From Sipunculus nudus (Eukaryota > Annelida > Sipuncula > Golfingiida > Sipunculidae), in contig CM049318.1 in assembly GCA_026874595.1 (NCBI GenBank), positions 9,090,741 to 9,154,740 on the forward strand: 64,000 nucleotides of DNA, in the 5' to 3' direction. The notes under the pieces were generated by a model. That model was not told the DNA's origin. It did no database searches and worked only from the letters and a program-made list of their open reading frames with translations. The position numbers and the translations under genes are program-made. This document shows positions 11,701 through 24,588 of the stretch, in pieces. Position 1 is the stretch's first letter. The number at the start of each line of letters is the position of its first letter.

Positions 11701-14700
11701 GCTGACTTTTGATTTTTCCAGTTAACAAATTACATTGGAAATGCAGCACAGCGTTTTTAGCATTTATTTTGTACATTTAACAAACAGGTCTATATATAGG
11801 CTCACATATTTTAGCCTATACAGTATGACATGTTCTCCCCCATATGATCCGGCGATTTTGCCTGACAATTTGCCGTCTTCGTATCTTCAACATCCTTCTT
11901 TTAGTCCACATGTAGGTTTGGTCTCTCTTACATACACATTGGCGCTCCAGCAAATATCCCACGGACCAAGAACGTTTGATAAATAACATTTATACGTCAT
12001 TGTAATATATTTTTAATTTTCATGAAGTTGTTGCGTGATTCATCTATTTATTTGAAAATAAATGTATCATTTGTAGGGTTTGAGCCTATAAATGTGTGTC
12101 CCGTATTTCTGATGCGACGTCCGGGTTTTAGTCAAAAATCGCAAAGAAAGCAGAGGGTGCCATCTTTACACGGTGTGTGACGAACGTGAAGGTTCAGGCG
12201 TGTTTGGGAAGTTGCAAAGTTTTATACGTAATACGGGTACGAACTTGGTCTTGAAACGAACCTGTGGAGATCATCAGCTGACAGTTCGTGTAGCAAGGAA
12301 GCAAAAGTCACGTTTTATTAGTTACATATCGTGTTAGTGACGCTTAAAAATTGAAGGGGTCAAAAAGTTGCTTTTACTTTTAAATTTAATAACGCAAAAT
12401 TCTGCGCAGTGGATTTACTTGAACCGCATGTCCGTTAGACGTTTAGGTCTAAGTAATGTTTTTTAGTTAATAATTTTAGACAGACAACTATTGTTGATAA
12501 TCGGCAGATACAAGTGTTTTAATTTTCGTAAGCCTGCAAATTGCGCACTGACTGCTACTTTCAAATTGACATCATCTTATTAATATTATGTCCCTAGCAT
12601 GACAAGCCATATTTGTTTTAGCTGGTCACATTTTTATAGCTTTTACAGACATCGTCGAAACAGCAGCAGTAAACCCAGACTGTTTTTCCTTATGACAGAT
12701 TGCCTTGAATGTTATAATAACATGATGTAAGATTTATTGTGACTGTGAAACTTGATTTTTTATATTTTTAAATAATTCAGCTTTTTCAATAATGTATAAC
12801 TGTAAGGGCTAAATGTGTACACGAGGCAGGTGTTTGTAAATATTGTCACTTCACTCTGTTGTGACAAGAACACTGTTTTTAGATATTAATTTGTTTCACT
12901 GAAATTCTTTGTATTATATGATGTTTATTTCCTTGTAAATAATTATCAAAAACTGAATCTATAAAATTAATAATACAAAAAAAATATTAGGCACGCCTTG
13001 GTGGAATAGACTAACATTTTTTTATTTTTCGTGAGCAAGCTGTCAATGGAAGTGTTCAAGTGATGACAACATGTTGCAATTTCAATTTGTTTCACCACTT
13101 TCTGTCGCTCCATTAATCTGATATGTGCCCCTGCTTAAGTCACCATCTGTACTCGCAGATTCTTTTTCTTTAGATTTTTCTCATTTTCACTGCAAATTTT
13201 TTTAGTGTAAATTTTTTGTGAACCCATTAACTTTTGAAGTATTTAACATTTTGGTTTCAAATTTGACACACATATTGTTCCTACCAAGTTATTTGAAATG
13301 TTTGAAGACTTGTGACCTTTACCAGAATCTTCAAGGTCAAGGCAAATTATGCTTATTGTCATGTGAACGTGATAACTTTTGAAGGGCTGCATATTTTTCC
13401 CCAAAATTTGAAACACAAATTGTTCCTAGCCAAATTTTGGACGAATTCAAAAAACAGTGATCTTCACTTGGATCTTTAAGGTGAAATTATAGTTGTCTTG
13501 TGAACATAATAACTTATGAAGTATTGTGGATTTTGCCCTCACATTCAACACTCAAGTTTTTTAACTGAGTTCTTGATATATTTTACGTATTCTTCACCTT
13601 GATCTTCTACGTCAAATTGGCTCAATTCTAGCATTATTGCGACCCCCGTAACTTTAAAAATACTGAAGATATTTTCTTCAAATTTGACACATCCCTTTTT
13701 TGTGCCAAAATCTCCGAAGAGTTTAAAATGGTTGCCTTGACCTTGATCTTTAAGGTCAGATATCCTGAAATTTAGAACTGATGTTTTCAGATAGTCCATA
13801 CTTATGTTTTGGGCTCGCCCATAGGGGGGCGACATCTAAATAATGCCATTCTAGTTAATATTTTAGTTCCTGTTTCCAGGGACAATATGCTTTTGTTTGT
13901 TGCATTTTCTATAGGTATTGTTGAAGTTGATAGAGTTGTCAGTCTGATATAGTATGAATTAAAATAAAAATTTTCTTTATCATCTTTTGCATATTTTCTC
14001 TAAAGGTCGTATATTCAATAAAGGAATGTATCACCTGACTTCTTTTGGGAACCTGATATACAAATTTCCTGTTATCTTTTCACCTCTTTTATCTTGTACT
14101 ATTTACTACTTTTTAATCATTTTTTGTTTTTTTTTTAACTTCTAGCACAGTTTTATATAAGAAAATTTCAGGTTTTCCAATAACTTAATTTTTTCTTCTT
14201 TTTAGGCTCTTTTAAGGAAAGGGAAAGCCCAGGGTTAATAAATAAATATAATTTTACAGCTATTAATCTATACACTAATAATCTTTTTATTTTATTTTCA
14301 GGTCCTGTGAGGCAGCAGGCAGATTTTAAACTTTGTAGATCAAGATAAATTGTAACACTTCACTTTTATTTCTTAGGTACTTATCAGATAAGCAGAAATA
14401 AACAGTGAAACATTTTCAGTTCTATTCAACTTATCCTCCAGGGCATATGTATTAAACAAAAAACATCGAAAAAAATGCATATTGTTATATCATAACATGC
14501 TATGTAATAATATGATTATTGCTGCTGTCAGATATTGTGATGTTTGTAGATATCACTTATCGTCCGAATCCTGGTGGAATTATTTACACAATAGTTGCAC
14601 TTTTATTGTGATTTGTACTTATAATTTTGCAATTCTCTAATAATCTTTTTTTTTTTTTCAGGTTCCTGGTAGGCTTCAGGTTCTCCAGAATTATTGTTGA

Positions 14701-17700
14701 TCAAAAGATAATTTTAATAATACAGTTTGATTTCTTAGGTACAAGATCAGCAAAGCAGTAACCAGATAAAAACGCAGAGCAAACTTGAGCCAATAAACTT
14801 GAACAAACTTGATAAAAAATTTTGAGCAAAAGAGCAAAACTTGAGCAAAAGAGCAAAACTTGAGCAAAAATACTGATCAAAACTTGAGCAGAAGAGCAAA
14901 ACTTGAGCAAGAAGCCTCAGCAAAACTTGAACAAAAATCTTGAGCTTGAGAGCAAACAAGAGAAAACTACAAGAGAGAAATAAACAAGAGGCATTAGACG
15001 AGAAAACTCAGAGCGCCAAAGGCTTTGGCAAGAGAAATATAAAAAAAGGTCATTCTATCCTCAAGTCCCCCTTTCCCTTTTGAACTTTAATTTCAGATAT
15101 CTTCTATTTTTTCTTTGTACTTATCATTTTCTCACAAACTACTTCTTAACTTTCCTCTGCATTCAGCTTTGTTTGAAGGCTGAAACTCCATTTGGCTACT
15201 CTAGTATTCTGTTTTCCATAGCAGTTTTTATAATTATAAGAAGGTACCCCTGTTCTTTTTTCTTCTCCTCTCTCAACATTTTCATTATCAGTTTTAAAGT
15301 TTTCTTCAACTTTCATAAAACGCTTTCCTGCCATTCTCACAGCCAGGACTCTCAGATTTTCTTTACTCATAAGATTTCCCCCCTACTTGACACAAAGGGA
15401 CTAGTTTTCTAATCTGTGATCTGCCCAACAATGGCTTCCGCTATACCAGTCCCTGCTGTATCTAGTACTAAAATTGTGAGAGGCACTTTTCACCAAGGTG
15501 ATCATCAATTTCCATCAGAGTCGATCGGGAAACAATGTGTCCCCAATGCAGTTGTTGCTCTTTTGTATTCCACCGTACATGACCTTGCTGAATGGCAACC
15601 AAATGACATTGATACAATATTAATTGAAGGTGACCATTTGTACAGAACATTAATGTCAGATGTCCCTGAAAAAGGATACATGGCATGGGACGAAATACCG
15701 GAGTATATACAATGCCTTGATCATAATTTCAAGGTGAAACCCACTTTAATCACAGGTGGTTTCCTTAATCATTCTGATGTGCAAGCACCCTATATGTTTT
15801 ACCAAGATGCTTTGTCACAAGTCACTTGCAAGAAATTCGGTCTAATAATTGTAGGAGGAAATGCGATTGCAATTTTGTATCACCAGAATTATTACTATGT
15901 GTTTGATCCGCATAGCAGAAATCATCTTGGGTATCCTACACCTTGTGGGACATCAGTTCTTCTAACATTTGAACTGCCATCAGAACTTTTCCAATATATA
16001 TCAAACTACGCATATTTGATGAAAGCAACCATGTTTGAAGTAACATATTTCAGAATTAGTCAGGTGACAATGAAAGCATTTAAACTTGGATTGAAACGAC
16101 AAACTAAACAAACAAACAACTCAGACGACCAGGCAGTGGATCGAACCCAGTCAAACATGAACGTTGTCGATAAATTGAACGAAAGCCCAACTTCTGATGG
16201 AAACGTTTCTAAACATGATGTTCAATTGATACAATATTTTGAAGATCAGCAACAAAAAATGATAAAAAAACAATATTTGAAACAGTACATGCAAAAGAAA
16301 AGAATTAATCAAGCACAGAGGAACAAAGAACGTTTGAAAGACCTAAAAAGAAAACGGATATCAAGACAAAATGAAATTTACAGACAAAAAGAAAGAAATG
16401 CTGAGAAACAACAGAAGCAAACTGCCAGAGAAAACCAATCTTACAGACAAAAAGAAGGAACAGCTGACAAACAACAGAGGCAAACTGCCAGACAAAATGA
16501 AACTTATAGACAAAAAGAAAGAAATGCCGAGAAACAACAGAAGCAAACTGCCAGACAAAAAGAATCTTATAGACAAAAAGAAAGAACAGTTGACAAACAA
16601 CAGAAGCAAACTGCCAGACAAAATGAAACTTATAGACAAAAAGAACGAAATGCTGAGAAACAACAGAAGCAAACTGCCAGACAAAAAGAATCTTACAGAC
16701 AAAAAGAAAGAACCGCTGACAAACAACAGAAGCAAACTGCCAGACAAAATGAAACTTATAGACAAAAAGAAAGAAATGCCGAGAAACAACAGAAGCAAAC
16801 TGCCAGACAAAAAGAATCTTACAGACAAAAAGAAAGAACCGCTGACAAACAACAGAGGCAAACTGCCAGACAAAATGAAACTTATAGACAAAAAGAAAGA
16901 AATGCCGAGAAACAACAGAAGCAAACTGCCAGACAAAAAGAATCTTACAGACAAAAAGAAAGAACCGCTGACAAACAACAGAGGCAAACTGCCAGACAAA
17001 ATGAAACGTATAGACAAAAAGAAAGAAATGCTGAGAAACAACAGAAGCAAACTGCCAGACAAAAAGAATTTTACAGACAAAAAGAAAGAACAGCTGATAA
17101 ACAACAGAGGCAAACTGCCAGACAAAATGAAACGTTTAGACAAAAAGAAATAAATGCTGAGAAACAACAGAAGCAAACTGCCAGACAAAAAGAATCTTAC
17201 AGACAAAAAGAAAGAACAGCTGATAAACAACAGAGGCAAACTGCTAGACAAAATGAAATTTACAGACAAATGGAACGTGTCAGAGAATCAACCTGTAAAA
17301 AAAGAAGAAGATCAGAGGATGATTTTCTCAGAGAAGCTGAGAGAATCGCCATAAAAAGGAAAAGAACTGACCGTCTACACAGAAAAACCGAGACTCGCAG
17401 AAATACAGCCACCAGGGCACAAAAAAGAAATGATGAATCCTACAGAAAGAATGAAAAAACAGTTAATTTGAAGAGAAAACAGGGCGCAGATCTAACAGAG
17501 TGTATATTGAAATTTCATACATCTATATCTGAAGGTCCCATATATGTATGTTGTTGTTGTAATCAGACATGGTTCAGACACTCTGTAAAGAATTCTGATA
17601 GCTGGCCAGACACAATAGACCCCATTTTACTAGCAACACATATTACATCTGTAAAATCAGTGGACAATAAACAGTGGTTGTGCACGACTTGCCTTGATGC

Positions 17701-20700
17701 TCTGAAATGCCACAAGACCCCAAAACTCTCAGTATATAATGGAATGCGGTTTCCAGATAAACCACCTGAATTGAACTTGTTTCCCTTAGAAGAAAGACTT
17801 ATTGCATTACGAATACCTTTCATGCAGATAAGACAATTACCTAGAGGTTCGCAGTTGTCACTGAAAGGATCATTGGTCAACGTACCTACCCAGATTGAAA
17901 CAACTGTAAACATTTTGCCGCGAACATCAGACTCTACTGCTACCATACCGATTAATCTGAAACGTAAACTTGCTTACAAGAATGTAGACTGCACTCAAAA
18001 TGTACGTCCAGCTGTAATAATAACCGCGTTACACTACTTGATGAGACATTCTCAGTTATATAAAGATGCCAACATTACAGTAAATACTAACTGGCTTCAA
18101 ACCTTTGAAAATTCACAAGAGCATGAATCTGATAGCGCATCTGATACATCAGTGGATGAATGTTTATCAGATGATGACCATTTTGAAGAAATACAAGAAG
18201 ATGAACAAGGAGGAATTCTAGATACCATGCTTGATGATACAGAACTCGCAGGGAATGACATAATATCGGTAGCTCCAGGAGAAGGACAGAAGCCTTTGAG
18301 TCTGTTTCAGGACAAAGATTCAGAATATTTGTCGTTTCCTACAATATTCTGTGGCCAAAGGAGATTAAGCAATGCTGAAAGAAAAGTGGCTGCTCATTAC
18401 AGTGACATATGCAAATGGGAACTCCGAGCACTTGACCGCAGAGTTGCTGCAAATGTGCCAAATCTCTTCTACAAAATGAAGAAATTACAAATACAACAGA
18501 TTACAGGAAAGGTTAGCCTAGCAATTCGTCGATGCAAAACAAAAGGGAAAAAATATTCAGTTCAGGATGTTTTGAATGAAACCACTCTCCATGAATTGAC
18601 AAGATTGGATGAAGGTTACAGAATTTTCAGATCCATACGAGGCTCTCCTCCATATTTTGAGGCACGTAAAAAAGACCTGTTTGCCATGATTAGACAACTA
18701 GGATTGCCAACATGGTTTATATCACTATCAGCTGCAGACACCCACTGGGTGTGTCTGCTGATCATGCTTGGTAAACTGATTGATGGGAAAACTTATTCAA
18801 GTGATGATATCACACAAATGGATTGGGTAAATAAAACACGATTGGTGAAGGCTGATCCTGTAACATGTGTGCGATATTTTGATCACAGAGTTCATTCATT
18901 TATTCACACTGTTTTACGAAGTGCATATTCACCTCTTGGAACTCTGAAAGACTTTTTTTACAGAGTTGAATTTCAACAACGTGGCTCTCCACATATTCAT
19001 ATGCTCATGTGGATTGAGAATGCACCAATTTATGGTCAACATGAACATGATGCTGTCACCAAATACATTGATGACCATGTTACTTGCTCGACTAATGATA
19101 AGGTCCATCATGACCTGATAGATTTACAAACTCACAGACATTCCAGATCTTGTAGAAAGAAAGGGAAGCCAGTCTGTCGTTTTAACTTTCCAATGCCACC
19201 CATGCCACAAACTAAAATTCTCGAACCACATGACACCGAAGTTGATGAAAAACACAAGCAGAACTACCAAAAGATATCACAGGGACTTGCAAGCTTTAAT
19301 GTTGACAGTGACCTGTCTTTTCACGATTTCCTAACAACTTTAGAAATCTCTCTAGATGACTACTACATGGCCTTACGCACATCCATTAAAGGTCCAAAAG
19401 TATTCCTAAAAAGATCACCTTCTGAAACAAAAATCAATGGATATATGAGACTTTTGTTCACTGCATGGAAAGCTAACCATGACCTTCAGTTTATACTTGA
19501 CCCTTATGCATGTGCAACATACATAGTTTCCTATGTAAGCAAAAGTCAAAGGGGAATGAGTGCTTTGCTAGATGCTGCTTGTAAAGAAGCTAGGAAAGAG
19601 GGAAAAAATCTTAGACAACAGGTGAGAGATATGGGAAACCAGTTTTTAAATGCTGTTGAAATAAGTGCTCAAGAAGCAGCATATCTCGTATTACAACTTC
19701 CAATGACAAGAGCCACTAGAGATGTAATATTTATACCGACTGCCCCTCCGGAAGAAAGAACATTTTTACTCAAAAGTAAAGAACAGCTTGAGCAGCTCCC
19801 ACAAAATTCAACAGATATAGCAGCCAGTAATATCATTAACAGATATTCAAAACGGCCAAGAGCATTTGAAAATTGGTGTCTGGCTGACTATGCATCACAG
19901 ATTAATATTAAATACCCATCAGACACAGCAGATGATGCATTTCTTGACAACACTGAAGATCTTGACATAAATAAAAATGAAAATCCTGATGTAAACACAG
20001 AAGAAAAACTCAGTATCACCTTGGCAAATGGAACAACATACACTCGCAGACAAATTCCAAGAGTTCTCAGATATGTTCGGTATACTGAGAAAATAGACCC
20101 TGAAAACTGCTATCGTGAGAGGCTACTGTTGTTCTCATCGTGGAGAGATGAAACCAGAGACCTTTTGAATGGTTCAAAAACATACACTGAACAATATAAC
20201 AAGAAAAAAATACAGATTGAGTTCAAAAGAAAACAGTATGAACACAATGCAGATGTTTTGCAAGAAACACAAGACCAAGCTGAACATGATCATGAAACTG
20301 AATATGCACATATCGCTCCTACAAATGAACATGCTGAGAATGAAGATGCAAATCAGCCACCAGTTCCCTGTGACGAGTTTGCATTTTTTGACCCAGAAAG
20401 GTCGGATCACTTGCAAAACTATGATTTGACAGCTGACCTTGGACTGCCACCGAGAACCACAGCACAAGAACCACTCACTTTGCCTGGCAGAATACCTGAT
20501 GTTGAATATAAACAGTTAATTCAGGGTCTAAATGACAAACAACTCGCAGTCTTCAAACACATCATCAAACATGTCAAATGTTCATGTACACCATTACATG
20601 TATTTTTAACTGGTGGCGCAGGTGTCGGTAAATCAGTTTTGCTCAGAGCTCTTTTTCAAACCTTGCATCGTCACCTATGTGGTACTGAAGGTGACAATCC

Positions 20701-23700
20701 ATTAGACTGTAAGATACTAGTTACTGCACCTACAGGAAAGGCCGCCTACAATGTTCACGGATCCACATTACATAATGCTTTCCGAATAGATCCAAATAAA
20801 GGGTTTGATTACAGAAAATTGTCATCAGACATCTTGAACACACTGAGGACACAGTACAGACACCTTCAGATATTAATGATTGATGAAATAAGCATGGTAG
20901 GAAATCGCATGTTCAATTTTGTAAATTTGCGTCTTCAAGAAATCAAAGGCAACAAAGAACCATTTGGCGGCATCCATGTAATTGTCATTGGAGACCTCTT
21001 CCAACTGCAACCAGTAATGGACAGCTGGATTTTCACTAACTTGTCTGATAATTATGGACCTCTTGCACTAAACTTGTGGGTAGACACATTTCATATGTAT
21101 GGACTTACTGAAATCATGCGGCAAAGAAATGATCATGATTTCGCAGAACTTTTGAACAGGCTACGTGAAGGACAACACACAAAAGGTGATATTGATACCC
21201 TTAAATCTTGTCTTCTTACTACCAACAGTTCATATCCATCACAAACTACACATTTGTTTACAAACAATACTTCTGTCGACAATCATAATATGCAAATATT
21301 CCAGTGTACAAACACGACTAAGGTAATAATAACTGCAGTTGACACGGTTATAACAGATGTCACAGATGATGTAAAGAAAGATGTTCTTTCTAGAATACCT
21401 GATAACCCATCAAAAACTGCAGGTTTGCTGAAAACACTTCAGATTGCTGTTGGTTTACCATATGATATCACCTGCAATATAGCAGTTCAAGATGGAATTA
21501 CTAATGGTTGTTCTTGTATATTGCACATACAATATATGCATAGCAATACTGTACCAAGTATTCTTTGGGTTCAGTTTGAAGATTCAAACGTTGGTTCAGA
21601 CACCAGGAGAAATTATGTCACCTTTTACACTCCAGGAATATCCAAAGAATGGACACCACTTTTTGTCACCAAGCGGACATTCCATACAGGCAGGAGACAT
21701 ATACTGGTAACTCGTTCTCAGTTTCCATTAAAAATTGGTGCTGCAAAAACAATATGGAAGGCACAAGGAAGTTCACTTGATCAGGTGGTTGTTGATATGA
21801 CAAGTACTAGAAAACTGAGGCATGCACATTATGTTGCTTTCAGTAGGGCAAGGAAAATGGATGGCTTGTATGTATTAAATTTAGATGAAAACAAAATATC
21901 AACTGATCCACAGGTAACATTTGAAATGGCCAGACTACGTAATGATGCAAAACTTTCTCTGAATTTCATACCACCAACATCTGTGCCTACTGATACACTC
22001 AAAATAATGTACCATAACACAAGATCTCTTCATTTGCATTTCAGAGATGTGATTTCTGATTGTCATTTTCTGAATACCCATATCATTGCTTTGGCTGAAA
22101 CTCGTTTGTGTTCCTTTGATAGTGATGATGAATACTATATCCCAAATTTCCACCTGATCCGAAATGATCATCAAACAACAGGTTCAACATGTCCATCAAA
22201 AAGACCACACTATGGATTAGCATTCTATCTGCACAAAGATCTCTGCCCATTCGTTCAAGTGCATCATCATTCCAGTGGAAACATTGATGCATCGGTATTA
22301 TTGATAAATACTCCTGAATCTTCCTTACAGCTGATAAGTGTGTACAGATCCCCTCAGTCAAAACTATCCGACTTTATTTCAAAACTTGGTCAACTTATGA
22401 CAGATGTTGATTTACAAAAACCATTGTTAGTAATAGGAGATTTCAATATTGATGTTACTAAACTAAACAATATGTCAGCCTTGAATGAGCTTTCACATCT
22501 TCTACATTCTCAACAACTTGTAAGAGAAAAGACAACTGATTATGGAACTCTTATTGATCTGGTGTTTTCAAATTTCCCTGATGCTACAACTTCAACAATC
22601 GAGGCTACATGGTCTGATCATAAAGCTGTGTTCACAGTTGGTCCAAAGAATGTTTTCCAGTTTCATCGTGATTGATAATTTTTTTCTTTCTTCACAATGA
22701 ATTTGACTCGGTGAGTCTTTATATTAATATCGTTACGCGATTTGTGTCACTTTTCGTATCTTCTGATACCACCGTGCGCATTGCTGTGATTTTCGACATA
22801 TATGCTCCGGGTTTCTTCCGAGACATTCCGCCCACTTTTATTTGCAATATATTCCCCATTCCTGATCCCTTCTCAAAAGGGGGATCTATAAAGGAATTAT
22901 GCTTACCCGAACTGTCTGACTGGAAAACATCGGCTCAGCTTTCAAACAGGAATGGTCTTTTCGAGTGTGTGATATTTAAAAAAACATATAGCCATTAAAT
23001 TTACCACATACTAAACGCTACCACAAACTTTTCCGCAGCACCATGGTCCGACCATGCCAGTGCTCAGTTTTTGCGCGTGATAATGGGAATGCAATTTCGC
23101 ATAACACGTCTCAGTCCTACTGTACTACGGCTTATACCATGCAATATAACAAGTTCCTTTACCGGCGGATTGACAGCATCAGAGTGCAACTTTAAAAACC
23201 GATGTTCAACATAATATGTTTTCATATAAAAACGGTTTCATTTATCATATCAACCTGGCCGAAAAATATTCCACCCAATCTCTTGGCTTCACTCAGATTT
23301 TTACACATAACCCCATACATATAATAGATCTATATATTAATAGCGTAACGCGTTCGTGTGATTACCGGAACATGTTTGTCAAAGTCATCCAGACTCACAC
23401 ACAACGTCAACTCAAAGACAAAACACTTCCATATGTCGTCATCAAAGAGATCTTATGACGCTACCATTGTCAAACCAAAATATTCAACTGTCAAACACCA
23501 TTTGACATCAGAACTAACTGCTCCCCCAAACCGTGCGTACCACCGGTAATTGATAGTTGTATTATAATAATATGACATTTTATATTGTTATACACAGTTT
23601 TAACAATATTCACCAAGATCCTGGATAAGTGTCCTTGGAAATAGGAAATTAAATTACTCTGACATATTATGTAACATACAGGGAAAAAACATCATTTGAG

Positions 23701-24520
23701 CACCATGTATGTCAGCTAAGCTCCAATTGTGTGTCTTACACCTTTGATCTTCTAAAGCATTTAGGATAGTAGTATTTATCTGGTGTTTTCCAAGTTTTCG
23801 GATCCTTTAAGTTCAACAATCGAAATTCAATCGTCTTATCATAAAATATTGTTCACCACTGTTCCAAACAGTGTTTTCCAGTTTCATGTTAATTAATGAT
23901 TTCCATCTTCCTTCACAAAAAAAATATAACTCAGTTTATATAATGCTATTAAATGTGATAAATTTATTGATAAACATATTTACAATAAGCCAATATAAAC
24001 TGAACCATCTGTCACTTCTTTTTAAATAAATCATATGCAGAAACAAGAACAATTTAAGCATCCTGATAACCAGAATCTTCCTCGTGTTTAGCCCCAATTT
24101 GTAAATATTAATTCATAAAAAATGAAATAGTGCAATAGTTTTCCCCATTTATACATCTCAAATTGTCAGCTTACATATATGAATCGACGGATTACTCTGT
24201 CCTAATAACTATCTCACATCATGCAAACACAGCTCAGCGACGCACTAGTGTAACCTATTTCAGTTCATTTCATCATTAAAATGTAATTATCTCTGAGTGA
24301 GCAATTCTTTAAATTGAACTGAAGAACATCAGTTCCACGTTCATATTGATTCCCAAAGATTTCTCATTGCTATAATAACTACACGGTTAGATACAATTTT
24401 TATCTTAAAATACATGTACATTTAAACATGTACATTTTTTTGTGAAAAATAAAAAAATGTCTTATTGCCAGTAAATAATAGAAATATGCCGTTATTCCGG
24501 ATTCTGATATCATGTAAATA

Positions 24521-24588
<68 letters not shown>

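Noticed and set aside
13545-13835. 96-codon minus-strand frame
   Set aside because: Lies across the old 170-bp tandem repeat and repeats its motifs.
13810-13857. TGGGCTCGCCCA hairpin and CTAGT resembling a canonical Helitron 3' end
   Set aside because: The hairpin is about 30 nt from CTAG rather than about 10, and no matching TC-start was found.
15416-15430. GTG at 15416 as the Helentron start
   Set aside because: An ATG follows five codons later and the GTG is preceded closely by a stop; eukaryotic initiation favours the ATG at 15431.
16361-17269. 302-codon minus-strand frame rich in Leu/Ser/Phe, and 260-codon plus-strand frame rich in Lys/Asn
   Set aside because: Both are created by the 63-bp repeat of the Helentron gene, which keeps alternative frames open; neither has any family feature.
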